Positions 16,645-27,100 are shown, numbered from the stretch's first letter. The stretch is 64,000 bases of DNA from Desulfomicrobium macestii (GCF_014873765.1 NZ_JADBGG010000002.1:186001-250000), one strand, 5' to 3'. Program-made: numbers and translations. The notes: generated by a model not told the origin, from the sequence alone.

Positions 16645-18240
16645 TCAGCCTAGCAGCATGATGATCTTCGAGGCCATGATCATGCCCACCAGGGCGATGG
16701 GATAGACCGATGCGTAGGCCGTGGCCGCATAGGGCGTGTCGCTCAGGGACGCGGCGGCGGCCAGGCCCGGGGTGGAGGTCATGCCGCCGGTGATGACGCC
16801 GAGCATGCGCAGGAACGGAATGCGCAGCACTCTGGAGCAGATGGGCACGCCGATGAGCATGGGCGCAAGCGTCATGATGGCTCCGCCCAGAAAGAGGGGC
16901 ATGCCGTATTCGCGCAGTGTCGGCACGAGGGTGCCTCCGGCCGCGGTTCCGACCACGGCCAGGAAAAGTCCAAGGCCGAGGTCGCGGATCAGGGCGTTGG
17001 CCGTGCTCGGGAGTTCGGTGATGACCGACCCGACCTGGCGTACCGCGCCAAAGACAAGTCCCGCCAGCAGCACCCCGCCGGTGGCGCCGAGAGTGAAGAT
17101 TCCAAGTCCCGGCAGATAGAGGGGCAACGCCCCGAAAGCCAGCCCGCAGAACAATCCGGACAGGAGCACCATCACGCTGGTGGCGAAGAGCGCACGCACA
17201 TCGTCACCCAGCATTTTCTTGACGTTTTCCACGGTCTCGGGATTGCCGACCACATGCAGCACGTCGCCCTGGCGCAGGCGTACATTGGAGCCGGCCGGGC
17301 AGTCGAAACCGTTGCGGGTGATGCGCGAGACCTGCACCCCGAAGACATGACTCAGATTTAGGGCGCGCAGGGTCTTGCCGGCCACCTCGGGGCGGGAGAG
17401 CAGGATTTCCTTTTTTATGAGCACGGAATTGAAGGCCAGGTCGGCCTCCACCACGGGTCCAATGACGATTTCGGCCTGATGCAGGGCCTCGGAGGTCCCC
17501 ACCACCCGCACCGTGTCGTGCATGTTCAGGACTGTTTCCGCCACGGCCAGTTCCGGGCTGTCGCTTCCTGCCCGCAGGACGCGGGTGATGGTCACCTCGG
17601 CCATGCGCGCAGGCAGGACCTGGGATAGCGGCCCGGTGCACAGATTGGGGTTGGTGACTTCAAGATGCGTGAATTCGATTTGCGGATGCAGGCTGCTCAT
17701 TTCCTGCTCCAGTTTTTCCTCTTCCTGGCCGATGCTCGCGCGCATGATCCGCGGCAGGAGCTTGACCACCAGCACCACGCCGACAACACCGAACGTGTAG
17801 GCCACGCCGTATGCGGCCGGGGCCGCGCTGTCGTGGGCCAGTTCCACGGCCACGGCCAGGCCCGGCGTGGAGGTCAGGGCTCCGGCGAAGAGTCCGGCGG
17901 TGATCTCTTTTGAAAATCCGAACCATGCCTTGCAGCCGAGGGCCGTGAGCAGGCCCGTCGCGATCATGACCATGGCCCCGATGCTGAGGGCCAGACCCCC
18001 GCGCTTCATGGAGTGCATGAAGCCTGGTCCGGCCTGCTGCCCCACGGAATAGATGAACAGGATGAGCCCGAGGCTCTGGATCACACCGGGCAGGCTGAAG
18101 CCCGCGAATCCGGCCAGAAGGCCGGTAAAGACGATGCCAGAGGAGCCAAGGGAAAAGGAGAATATCTTGACCTTGCCGAGCAGGTGCCCGGACAGGATGA
18201 CGGCAAGCAGCAGGAACATGGGATTATGCAGGAGCTCCAT
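16645..18240 (-). CDS. Aspartate:alanine exchanger (AAE) family transporter with two TrkA-C domains
   Basis: A 531-aa inner-membrane protein with N- and C-terminal bundles of hydrophobic helices, each carrying a GxTSTPG motif (GALTSTPGLAVAVEL and GGMTSTPGLAAAASL). These flank a soluble middle region with two TrkA-C (RCK-C) regulatory domains (about residues 190-355). This is the YidE/AspT architecture; AspT exchanges aspartate and alanine, but most members are uncharacterised. The start at 18240 is backed by GGAGG six nt upstream. A 12-bp palindrome (18262-18273) sits just upstream. Confidence 0.9.
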   Translation of the reverse strand: MELLHNPMFLLLAVILSGHLLGKVKIFSFSLGSSGIVFTGLLAGFAGFSLPGVIQSLGLILFIYSVGQQAGPGFMHSMKRGGLALSIGAMVMIATGLLTALGCKAWFGFSKEITAGLFAGALTSTPGLAVAVELAHDSAAPAAYGVAYTFGVVGVVLVVKLLPRIMRASIGQEEEKLEQEMSSLHPQIEFTHLEVTNPNLCTGPLSQVLPARMAEVTITRVLRAGSDSPELAVAETVLNMHDTVRVVGTSEALHQAEIVIGPVVEADLAFNSVLIKKEILLSRPEVAGKTLRALNLSHVFGVQVSRITRNGFDCPAGSNVRLRQGDVLHVVGNPETVENVKKMLGDDVRALFATSVMVLLSGLFCGLAFGALPLYLPGLGIFTLGATGGVLLAGLVFGAVRQVGSVITELPSTANALIRDLGLGLFLAVVGTAAGGTLVPTLREYGMPLFLGGAIMTLAPMLIGVPICSRVLRIPFLRMLGVITGGMTSTPGLAAAASLSDTPYAATAYASVYPIALVGMIMASKIIMLLG

Positions 18241-18261
18241 GGGGAACCTCCAAAAGATTGT

Positions 18262-18273
18262 TTGATCGATCAA
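18262..18273. promoter_or_regulatory. 12-bp palindrome upstream of the AAE transporter
   Basis: TTGATCGATCAA is perfectly symmetrical and ends 21 bp before the start codon of the minus-strand transporter. It resembles half-sites of the FNR/CRP superfamily, but the centre spacing is wrong for FNR. Possible operator only. Confidence 0.25.
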
Positions 18274-18387
18274 TAGGCGCAGGCACTACTCTTTTTGTCC
18301 CGCATTGCAAGCGGAAAGTGACGGGTAGCGCCGGAGGAATCAGGGCGCGTGAAGTCGCGGGGGCGCATCGGAGCTGTCGGTAAATCG

Positions 18388-19792
18388 TCACGAACCGCGC
18401 TCAACGCCCCTTTGCTTGAGCAGTGCGTAGAGTCTGGGTCGGGACAGGCCCGAGAGACGGCAGGCGTTTGCGATTTCGCCCTTGCTGACCAGCATCAGAT
18501 TCTTGAGATACCACGTCTCCAGCTCGGCCATGTGCTTTTCACGATACTCCCTGAGGCTCGGGAAAGCCTCCCCGTCCGTGAGCGGTGGCGTCCTGTTTTC
18601 AAGTTCGGGCAGCTCCGCGACCAGGAGCCGGGCGACGTTGGCGCGAATGTTTCTGGACAGGTGCTGGGGGTAGAGGATGGGTTCGGTCCCGGCCCGGACC
18701 ACGGCCTGATCGAGGGCGTTGACCAGCTCGCGGATGTTTCCCGGCCATTCGTACTGCATGAGGGTGTCGAGAAAGTCCGGAGAGAAGCCTTTGTTGTCTA
18801 TGTTCAGCCGTTTGCAGGTGCGGCGCACGAAGTGACAGATGAGATCGTTCAGGTCGTCCAGCAGGTCGCGCAGGGGGGAGAGCTCAAGCCGTATCCCGCG
18901 CAGGCGGTAGAACAGGTCCCGCCGAAAGGTGTCGGCCCGGACCATGGCCTCAAGATTTCGATTGGTCGCCGCCACCAGCCTGAAATTGCTGGTGATCTCC
19001 TTTGCCCCGCCCACGGGACGGAAGCTGCGGCCTTCGAGCACGCGCAGGAAGACCTTCTGGGTGGACAGGGGCAGTTCACCGACCTCGTCCAGAAACAGGG
19101 TCCCGCCGTCGGCCTGCTTGACGAGGCCGATGGAGCGGTTCTCCGCGCTGGTGAACGCGCCGCGTTCATGGCCGAAGAGCATGCTTTCCACCAGGGTTTC
19201 GGGCATTGCCGCGCAATCGACCACCACGAAAGGCTTGCCCGCGCGCGAGCTGTTGGCGTGGATGGCCGGCAAAGAGCTCCTTGCCGGTGCCTGTTTCGCC
19301 GGTGATGAGCACGTTCACATCCGTGGATGCGGCCTGGGCCACGATGTCGAGGCAGGAGTTGAGCAGGCGGCTGTTGCCGACGATCCCTTCGCGCCGCAGG
19401 GAGACCGGCGCGCACTTGGCGGGCCGCTCGCGATGGTATTCTAGGGCCCGCTCCGCCAGGACCATGAGGCGCTGCATGTTCACGGGTTTGGGCATGAAAT
19501 TCCAGGCCCCGCCGCGGATGGCGGCCTCGGCCGCGTCCGGGTCGCGGCTTTTGGACATGACGATGATTTCCGGGCGCGACGGCACCTCGCGCAGGGTAGA
19601 CAGGAATTCCAGACTGTTCTTGCTGCCGGCCTCGTCGCCGAGCAGGACCAGGGAAAATTCGCCCACGTGCAGCATGGCAAGACCTTTGGACAGCGTCGTG
19701 CTGTGGGCCGCGTGCAGGTTGTGCCTGGCCAGTTCCGCCATCAGCGATTGGCAAAATGCCGCATCGCCATCGATGATCAGAATGTCGCTCAT
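18388..19792 (-). pseudogene. Sigma-54-dependent response regulator (NtrC family) with an internal frameshift
   Basis: Two overlapping frames together make one NtrC-type activator: a receiver domain (residues 1-120 from ATG 19792), an AAA+ domain and a Fis-type HTH (EIANACRLSGLSRPRLYALL). The first frame reads through GETGTGKELFA (Walker A) and then goes out of phase; the second resumes at AIHANSSRAGKPFVVVDC. Compared with the usual FARAIHANS, about two bases are missing near 19262-19273. GAFTSA replaces the usual GAFTGA. The receiver has Gly52 with Asp53 next to it where the phospho-acceptor is expected. As written, the gene gives a protein without a working ATPase; a sequencing error or programmed shift cannot be excluded. 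It is divergent from the hdr operon, its likely target. Confidence 0.85.
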
Positions 19793-19810
19793 GAAGACTC
19801 CCGCAGTGCT

Positions 19811-19969
19811 GTCTTGTCTGGCAAGACGATAATCAGGCTTTTTAGGGCTTCGCAAAGGTGAGTGTCGCCCGGTCCGGAAGGGCCTGCTCCAACCGGTGCG
19901 AGGACATGGCTCTCACCTACACTGTTTTGCTGTCTCGTCAAGTAAGACACTTCTCTTGTCCCAAGACAA
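19811..19969. promoter_or_regulatory. Cluster of GTCTTG/GACAA dyads between the regulator and the hdr operon
   Basis: Three inverted repeats share a TCTTGTC...AAGAC-like core: GTCTTG 19811-19816 with CAAGAC 19822-19827; TGTCT 19931-19935 with AGACA 19945-19949; TTGTC 19956-19960 with GACAA 19965-19969. The first lies in the leader of the regulator gene; the other two are about 280-320 bp upstream of the first hdr-operon gene. They are plausible sites for the divergent sigma-54 activator. Inference from symmetry and position. Confidence 0.45.
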
Positions 19970-20054
19970 AGTTCATTTGTCTCTCACCTTCTCTCCTTTC
20001 ATAATTGCGTACTGTTTTTTATCCATTTGCTTGAATTATTTTGGAATGAATGAT

Positions 20055-20071
20055 TCGGCACGCAAAGTGTT
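20055..20071 (+). promoter_or_regulatory. Weak sigma-54-like promoter for the hdr operon
   Basis: CGGCACG has a perfect -24 core (GG at 20057-20058), but the -12 position reads GT (20069-20070) instead of GC. Predicted start near 20081 puts the two nearer dyads at about -120 and -140, typical enhancer distances. The imperfect -12 makes this tentative. Confidence 0.25.
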
Positions 20072-20247
20072 TTTACGGACAACATGAGAGAGCAAGGGCG
20101 CTCTGCAGCGGAGTTCTTTTACATCGCAATATAGGTTGAATTTGAATTTTGTGCTGGCGCATGGCGCGGAAAGTACGTTCTCGCCTTCCCGGCAAGAGGT
20201 CATTGATGATCTGATGACAGGGTGCCCCCTGCGAGGAGGAGTGGAGG

Positions 20248-20517
20248 ATGAAACGCAAATGGGACGCAAGAACCAAGGCGCGTATCGTGCTCGAAGGGCT
20301 CATGGGCGGGTGTGTGAACGAGATCTGCCGAAACCATGAGCTGCGACCGGGGCTGTACTATAAATGGCGGGGACATTTCCTGGAGCACTGCCACCTCATT
20401 TTCGAGGAGCAGCCCAGAGCCCCGAGTCAGTCGGACCTGGCTGCCGAGAACGAAAAGCTCAAGCGTCTGGTGGGCGAGTTGACCCTGGAATTGAACAAGG
20501 GCGGAAGTCTTCGCTGA
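20248..20517 (+). CDS. IS3 OrfA-like HTH protein heading the hdr operon
   Basis: An 89-aa protein resembling the DNA-binding OrfA of IS3-family elements: an HTH_Tnp_1 region (residues about 1-50, KRKWDARTKARIVLEGL, then ICRNHELRPGLYYKWR) and a short leucine-zipper-like coil (LAAENEKLKRLVGELTLEL). No OrfB transposase, terminal inverted repeats or target duplication is visible. It has a strong ribosome site (GGAGG) and lies 21 bp upstream of hdrA on the same strand. It may be a domesticated transposase fragment serving as a regulator or a structural DNA-binding protein, or simply a relic. Confidence 0.75.
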   Translation: MKRKWDARTKARIVLEGLMGGCVNEICRNHELRPGLYYKWRGHFLEHCHLIFEEQPRAPSQSDLAAENEKLKRLVGELTLELNKGGSLR

Positions 20518-20538
20518 TCGAGGGACAAGGGGGATGAC

Positions 20539-22548
20539 ATGGCCAGAAGGATAGGAGTGTATGTCTGTCACTGCGGCTCGAACATCGCGGGCAAGGTGGA
20601 TTGTCCGGACGTGGCCGCTTTTGCACGGGGGCTCAAGAACGTCACGGTTTCGCGTGACTACCAGTTCATGTGCTCGGATCCCGGCCAGGACATGATCATC
20701 CGGGACATTAACGAACACGGGCTGGACCGCGTGGTTGTGGCCTCCTGTTCGCCGCGCCTGCATGAGAAGACATTCCAGAAGGCCTGTGCCCGGGCCGGGC
20801 TCAATCCCTACCTCATGCAGCACTGCTGCATCCGCGAGCACTGTTCATGGGTGACCGGTGACAAGGCCGAGGCCACGGCCAAGGCCAAGCATATCGTCGA
20901 GGCAGCCGTGCTTCGGGTGCGCAGGCATCAGGAGCTTCATTCCCGCGAGGTGGCCGTCGTGCCCGACGTCATGGTCGTGGGCGCGGGCATCGCCGGCATC
21001 CAGGCCGCTCTCGATGTCGCCCGCTCCGGGCATCGCGTCATCCTGGTCGAGAAGTCCCCGTCCATCGGCGGACACATGGCCCAGTTCGACAAGACTTTTC
21101 CCACCCTGGACTGCGCCGCCTGCATTTCCACTCCGAAAATGGTGGCCGTGGCCCAGGAACCCAATATTGACCTTCTGACCTGGAGCGAGGTGGAGGAGGT
21201 CACGGGCTTTGTCGGCAACTACACCGTCACCGTGCGGCGCAAGGCTCGTTACGTTCGCGAGGACATCTGCACGGGTTGCGGGGCGTGTCTGGAAAAATGT
21301 CCGACCAAGGTCTTGAGCGAGTTCGAGGAGGGTCTCGGCATGCGCCGGGCCATCTACCGCAATTCTCCCCAGGCGGTGCCAAGCACCCCGGTCATCGACG
21401 CCGAGCATTGCAAGATGCTCACCAAGGGCAAGTGCGGCGTCTGCCAGAAGACCTGTCCCACCGGAGCCATCGATTTCACCCAGCAGGACCGCCGGGAAGT
21501 CTACCATGTGGGCAGCGTGATCCTGGCCACGGGCTACGACACCATGGACCCGACCCCCATGACCGAATACGGGTTCGGCCGCTATCCGGAGGTCTATACC
21601 GCCCTGCAGTTCGAGCGTCTGAACAACGCCGTGGGCCCCACCGGCGGCAAGATCCTGATGAAGAACGGCGAGACCCCGAAGAGCGTGGCCATCATCCACT
21701 GCGTCGGCAGCCGCGACAAAAATTACCATGAGTACTGTTCGCGTACCTGCTGCATGTACGCCCTCAAGTACGACCACCTCATCAAAGACAAGGTCGGGCA
21801 CGGGGCGGAAGTCTACAATTTCTACATCGACATGCGTTGTTTCGGCAAAGGGTACGAGGAATTCTACCGCCGCGTTCAGGACGAAGGGGTGACCTTCGTG
21901 CGCGGCAGACCTTCTGAAGTCGTCCAGGAAAACGGCAAGCTGGTCGTGGTGGGCGAGGACACCCTGCTCGGGACTCGTCTGCGTGTGCCCGTGGACATGG
22001 TCGTGTTGTGCACGGCCATGGAGGCGCGCGCGGACACCACGGAAGTGGCCCGTGTTTTCGGCGTGTCCCAGGGCCGGGACGGATTTTTCCTTGAAGAGCA
22101 CCCCAAGCTCGGTCCCGTCTCCACGGCCTCGGACGGCATCTATCTGGCCGGAACCTGCCAGGGGCCCAAGGATATTCCCGACGCCGTGGCCCATGCCGCG
22201 GGCGGCGCGGCGCAGGCCCTGGCCCTGGCCGCGCGCGGGGTGGTGTCCATCTCCCCCACGACCTCCTGGATCAATCCGGACATCTGTGTCGGCTGCAAGA
22301 TGTGCATCGGGCTGTGCCCGTATTCGGCCATCGAGTTCGACGAGCGTCGCCACATAGCGGTCATCAACGAGGCCATGTGCAAGGGCTGCGGCAGCTGCGC
22401 CGGGCATTGTCCGAGCGGAGCGGCCCAGATCAAGCATTTCCGCCAGGTGCAGGTCTTCAACGAGATAGACGGTCTGCTGGACCGCAAGCCGGACATAATG
22501 GCCCTGATTGGAGATATTTACGAAACCGCGAACCGAGCAGAGGCGTGA
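20539..22548 (+). CDS. hdrA: HdrA-like FAD/iron-sulfur protein
   Basis: A 669-aa HdrA homologue. In order: an N-terminal HdrA segment with VYVCHCGSNIAG, a FAD-binding Rossmann motif VGAGIAG near residue 150, the flavin-site segment FPTLDCAACISTPKM, ferredoxin motif CTGCGACLEKCP (about 244-255), a second Cys cluster (CGVCQKTCP), and a C-terminal pair CVGCKMCIGLCP and CKGCGSCAGHCP (about 583-625). In methanogens and sulfate reducers HdrA is the flavin-bifurcating core that splits electrons between a low-potential ferredoxin and a high-potential acceptor. It has Cys, not selenocysteine, at the sites where some homologues have Sec. It is followed after 10 bp by mvhD. Confidence 0.95.
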   Translation: MARRIGVYVCHCGSNIAGKVDCPDVAAFARGLKNVTVSRDYQFMCSDPGQDMIIRDINEHGLDRVVVASCSPRLHEKTFQKACARAGLNPYLMQHCCIREHCSWVTGDKAEATAKAKHIVEAAVLRVRRHQELHSREVAVVPDVMVVGAGIAGIQAALDVARSGHRVILVEKSPSIGGHMAQFDKTFPTLDCAACISTPKMVAVAQEPNIDLLTWSEVEEVTGFVGNYTVTVRRKARYVREDICTGCGACLEKCPTKVLSEFEEGLGMRRAIYRNSPQAVPSTPVIDAEHCKMLTKGKCGVCQKTCPTGAIDFTQQDRREVYHVGSVILATGYDTMDPTPMTEYGFGRYPEVYTALQFERLNNAVGPTGGKILMKNGETPKSVAIIHCVGSRDKNYHEYCSRTCCMYALKYDHLIKDKVGHGAEVYNFYIDMRCFGKGYEEFYRRVQDEGVTFVRGRPSEVVQENGKLVVVGEDTLLGTRLRVPVDMVVLCTAMEARADTTEVARVFGVSQGRDGFFLEEHPKLGPVSTASDGIYLAGTCQGPKDIPDAVAHAAGGAAQALALAARGVVSISPTTSWINPDICVGCKMCIGLCPYSAIEFDERRHIAVINEAMCKGCGSCAGHCPSGAAQIKHFRQVQVFNEIDGLLDRKPDIMALIGDIYETANRAEA

Positions 22549-22558
22549 GGAGGATTGC

Positions 22559-22984
22559 ATGAACCAGGAATTTGAACCCGCCATTCTGGCTTTTGTCTGC
22601 AACTGGTGCACCTACACCGCCGCCGATCTGGCCGGAACCTCGCGCATGGTGCAGCAGCCCAATGTCCGCCTTGTGCGCATGATGTGCACGGGCATGGTCG
22701 ATCCCAAATATGTCATCAAGGCCCTGTTGTCCGGGGCCGACGGAGTGCTCGTCAGCGGCTGCCATCCCGGCGACTGCCACTACATAAACGGCAACTACAA
22801 GGCCCGGCGGCGGGTCAAGCTTTTAAACGAGATCCTGCCGCAGTTCGGCATAGACGAACGGCGGCTGCGCCTGACCTGGGTCGGGGCCAGCGAAGGCAAT
22901 GAATTTGCGGCCACGGTCAATAATTTCATCAATGAAATCCGAGAGCTCGGCCCGCTGGACGTGCGCGGTATGGCAGCCCTTTAA
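22559..22984 (+). CDS. mvhD: MvhD/FrhD-type electron-transfer subunit
   Basis: A 141-aa MvhD protein, the 2Fe-2S subunit that delivers electrons to HdrA. Conserved Cys are in FVCNWCTYTAADLAG (C14, C17), MCTGMVDP and GCHPGDCHY. All are Cys, whereas some methanogen homologues have Sec. GAGGAGG lies 5 nt before ATG 22559. Its position between hdrA and an FrhB-like gene suggests that it connects the FrhB-like input module to HdrA, as MvhD connects hydrogenase or formate dehydrogenase in methanogens. Confidence 0.95.
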   Translation: MNQEFEPAILAFVCNWCTYTAADLAGTSRMVQQPNVRLVRMMCTGMVDPKYVIKALLSGADGVLVSGCHPGDCHYINGNYKARRRVKLLNEILPQFGIDERRLRLTWVGASEGNEFAATVNNFINEIRELGPLDVRGMAAL

Positions 22985-23004
22985 GCGGACGGGGAGGAGT
23001 AATC

Positions 23005-24147
23005 ATGGCCACCACGGTACGAATTGAAGTTGGCGAACACGGCCCGGTTCCGGCCCTGCAGGATTTTTTCAGGAAATTGCTGGCGGACGAATCCCTGTCC
23101 GGCATCATGGTCCCCGTGCATCTCTTCGGCGGCGGCATGCCTATGCCGACCCTGGTCACCGATCCGGCCCAGCTGGATCGGGCCGACCCGCTGGCTCCGG
23201 CTTTTCCCATGAGCAGCGCGAAGCTCGTCTCGCGGCTGAGCAAGGGTTCGGCGGGGGAACGCTTCGCCGTGGTCATGCGCCCCTGCGAGATCCGGGCCTT
23301 CATGGAACTGGTCAAGCTCAATCAGGGCTTCCTTGAGGAGGTCATCCTCATCGGCATGGATTGTCCGGGAGCCTACGACAACATGCATTATCGCGATTTT
23401 CTCGGCGAGCGCGAGCCCATGGCCGCCAGCGCCGAATTCCACAAGGCCCTGGCCGAGGGCCGAAAGCCCGCTTCCGTCGAGCTGGCCGGAGCCTGCAAGG
23501 TCTGCGAGCACCCCACGCCGCAAGGCACGGACATTGTCGTCGGCCTTTTCGGGGGCGACATCTCTTCAGGCATCCAGATCATGGCCGCCAGTCCTCGCGG
23601 CGAAGCCCTGCTCGGGGCCATGGGGCTGCAGGCCCAGGAACCCGACGGGAAACGCGAGGCCGCCGTCGCCGCCCTGGTCGGTGAGCGTGAGGCGGCGCGG
23701 GACGCCATGTACGCCGACGTGCAGGAGCGGACCTCGACGCTGGAGAAGCTGGCCCAGTATCTGGGCTCCTGCGTGAACTGCTACAACTGCCGGGTGGCCT
23801 GCCCGGTCTGCTACTGCAAGGAGTGCGTCTTCAACACCGACGTCTTCGAGCACAAGCCCTGGCAATATCTGGATTGGGCCAAACGCAAGGGCAGCCTCAA
23901 GCTGCCTACCGACACCGTCTTTTACCATCTCACGCGCATGGCGCACATGAGTACGGCCTGCGTGGGCTGCGGCCAGTGTTCCAACGCCTGCCCCAACGGG
24001 GTGGAGGTCGTGGAGCTGTTCCGCACCGTGGCCGCCCGCACGCAGAAGAGTTTCGACTATCAGCCTGGACTCAGTCTGGACCAGGCTCCGCCCCTGACGG
24101 TGTTCAGGGAGGACGAATATCAGGATACGGTTTCGCACCTGGCTTGA
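23005..24147 (+). CDS. FrhB/FdhB-like iron-sulfur flavoprotein
   Basis: A 380-aa protein with an F420 hydrogenase/dehydrogenase beta-subunit-like region (FAVVMRPCEIRAFMELVKL, then VILIGMDCPG), a dense Cys cluster (CVNCYNCRVACPVCYCKEC from about residue 256) and a ferredoxin motif CVGCGQCSNACPNG (about 319). FrhB-type proteins carry FAD and 4Fe-4S centres and oxidise F420H2 or exchange electrons with ferredoxin or NAD(P)H. Since F420 use is not established here, the electron donor of this Hdr complex is open; this subunit is the likely entry point. It is located between mvhD and the HdrA fusion. Confidence 0.85.
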   Translation: MATTVRIEVGEHGPVPALQDFFRKLLADESLSGIMVPVHLFGGGMPMPTLVTDPAQLDRADPLAPAFPMSSAKLVSRLSKGSAGERFAVVMRPCEIRAFMELVKLNQGFLEEVILIGMDCPGAYDNMHYRDFLGEREPMAASAEFHKALAEGRKPASVELAGACKVCEHPTPQGTDIVVGLFGGDISSGIQIMAASPRGEALLGAMGLQAQEPDGKREAAVAALVGEREAARDAMYADVQERTSTLEKLAQYLGSCVNCYNCRVACPVCYCKECVFNTDVFEHKPWQYLDWAKRKGSLKLPTDTVFYHLTRMAHMSTACVGCGQCSNACPNGVEVVELFRTVAARTQKSFDYQPGLSLDQAPPLTVFREDEYQDTVSHLA

Positions 24148-24163
24148 ATCCGAGGAGGAGGCA

Positions 24164-27100
24164 ATGAGGAAACAATACGGCGCGTTGGTGGTGGGCGCGG
24201 GTATCGCCGGACTCCGGGCGGCTCTTGATCTGGCCGTGACCGGACACAAGGTGGCCCTGATCGACAAACGCCCCAGTCATGGCGGCATCCTGAGCCAGCT
24301 GGATTACCAGTTCCCTTCGGATCACTGCGGCATGTGCCGCATGCTTCCGCTCATGAGCCGGGATGCGTCCAGTCAGTTTTGTCTGCGTAAAGGCATGTTT
24401 CATGAAAATATAGATCTGATGCTTTCAACGGAGCTTGCGTCCCTGGAAGGTGAACCCGGCAAGTTCTTCGTCAGCCTGAGCAGGCGCTCCCCACTGGTCG
24501 ATCCGCACAAGTGCGTCAGCTGTGGGAAATGTTCCGAGGTCTGCCCGGTCAAGGTTCCGAGCGAATTCAACGCCGGGCTGACGAAGCGCTCGGCTGTCTA
24601 TTTGCCGGTGCCGCACGCCATTCCCAATCATTATGTCCTGGATCTTGATAATTGCATCCGCTGCTGGAAATGCCACGAAGTCTGTCCGACAGGGGCCATT
24701 GACCTCAAGTTCGAAGAGCGCGCGCGGTTCGGCATTCTGGTGGCGGACGAGGAGGAGCAGACCCGCTCCACGGTGCGCGAAAGCCTTGAGCATCTGCAAT
24801 TCCCGGTCTTTGAGGCGGCCGGTGGCCAGGAAGCCCTGGATTTGCTTGAGTCCGGCGCGTCGATCAATTTCGTGCTCGTGGGGCTCAATCTGCAGGGCGT
24901 GGATGCCCAGCGCGTCATGACCCGCGCCCAGGAACTCAGTCCCGGCATGCCCGTGGCCGTCTTGGCCGCCGCCGGGCAGGAAGAGGCTGCGGCCGATCTG
25001 GTGCGGCGCGGGGCGCGGGATCTGTTCATGAAGCCGCTCTCGTCCAAGAAGTTCGTGCCCTGGCTGGACAAGCACTACATGCGCATCATGTCCGACACCA
25101 CCGAAGAGCTGCAGGTCAGCGCGGTGATCCTGGCCGGAGGTTTCGACTGCTACAATCCCGACATGGACCTAAACGGCGGACGGGATATCTGGGGGTACGG
25201 CCATCCGGCCGTGCTGACCGCCGTGGAGTTCGAGCGTCTGCTGAGCGGCACCGGACCCACGGGCGGCAGGCTGACGCGGCCGGGTGACGGCAGGCCCGTG
25301 AACAGGATCGCCTGGATTCAGTGCGTGGGCTCGCGCGATGTGGGCAAGAACGCCGATTACTGTTCCTCGGTCTGCTGCATGTTTTCCATGAAGGAGGCCA
25401 TGCTGGCCAAGAAGGTCACGGACGGGGCGGTGGATGCCACCATCTTCTACATGGACATGCGCACCTTCGGCAAAGGCTGGGACGATTACCGGCAGAAGGC
25501 CGTGCAGCAGGGCGTGCATTTCGTGCGCAACCGGCCGCACTCGGTCGTGCCTGCCGAGGGCGGCGGGGTGCTGCTCGAATCGCTGAGCGACGACGGCACG
25601 CGCCGCTCGGAGGAATTCGACATGGTGGTCCTGGCCGTGGGCGCCCGGCCCCCGAGGGGTATGGACAAGTTCGCCGCCACGGTTGGCATCGAGACCAACG
25701 AGTGGGGCTTTTGCAAGACCCAGCCCTATGCCCCGGAGCGGACCAGCCGGGTCGGCGTGTTCGCGGCCGGATCGTTCGGCGAGCCCCGCGACATCTCCGA
25801 GTCGGTCATGCAGGCCGGTGCGGCGTCCGAGGCGGCGGCGCGCATGATCAAGATCTACGACGTGCTGGGGGCGGCTCCGGCGCCCGCGGAGCCGGACTAT
25901 CCGGATGTTTCCCGCGAGCCGGTGCGCACCCTGGTGGCCGTGTGCACCTCCTGTCCGACCCTGGGCAAGGTGGTGAACCTGGACGAGCTGGCGCACACCG
26001 TGGGCCGGGTCCATTCGGTCGGCACGGTGCTTCCCGTGTTCCAGGCCTGCACCGAAGCCGGCTGGAAGCAGATCCTTGAAACGGTCAAACAGAAGAAACC
26101 CAACCGCATTCTCATAGGGGCCTGCATGCCCTACGCCTACATTCCGCGCTTGAAAGAAATGGCCCGCACCGTGGGGCTCAACCCGGCGCTCATGGATGTG
26201 GTCGACGTGCACACCCCGACCTTCAACGGACGCGACTCCGTGGACGTGGCCCGCGAAATATTCTCCAGCCTGTCCATGGCCGTGGCCAAACTGCAGGGTG
26301 TCGATCCCACGCCGCCGGACGTGCTCATGGACGTGTCGCGCTCGGCGCTGGTGGTGGGGGGAGGCCTGGCCGGTCTGACCGCGTCCATGGCCATCGCCGA
26401 CCAGGGCTTCGGTGTCTGTCTGGTGGAGGCCGAGGAGGAGCTCGGCGGCATGGCCCTGCGCCTGCACACCCAGCTCGATGGCACGGACCCGCGCAAGTAC
26501 ATGGAGGACCTTGTCGCCCAGGTCGAAAAGCACCCGCGCATCAAGGTCTTCAAGGACGCGCGCGTGGTTCTTTCCCGAGGCAGCGCCGGACGCTTCCGCT
26601 CCGCCATAAGCGGCGACAATGGCATCTTCCCGCTGGAACACGGCGTGACCATTCTGGCCACCGGCGGTCATGAGGCCAAGATCTACGAGAGCGGATTCTG
26701 CGTGCACAGGACGGTCATGACCCACTTCGGGCTGGAGGAGAAACTGGCCACGGGCGCGCTTGACGTGGGCAGCCTTGGCGCGGTGGCCATGATCCAGTGC
26801 TGGCGGTCCCGCAAGGAAGGCGAGCGCAACTACTGCAGCCGCATCTGCTGTCCGGAGATGCTGAAAAACGTGCTGACCATGAAGGAGCGCAACCCCGACC
26901 TGCCCATTTATGTTTTCTACCGCGACATCATGGCCCAGGGCTTCCTTGAGGCCTATTACACCCAGGCGCGCAAGGCCGGTGTGATCTTCATCCGTTACGA
27001 TCTGGAGAAACCGCCCAAGGTGCGCTTTGTCGAAGGCAAGCCCGTGATCACCGCCCTGGACCCGATTCTGGGCAATGAAATAGAGGTGCACGCGGACATC

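Noticed and set aside
20248-20517. Complete IS3 insertion sequence
   Set aside because: Only an OrfA-like protein is present; no OrfB, terminal repeats or target duplication were found nearby.
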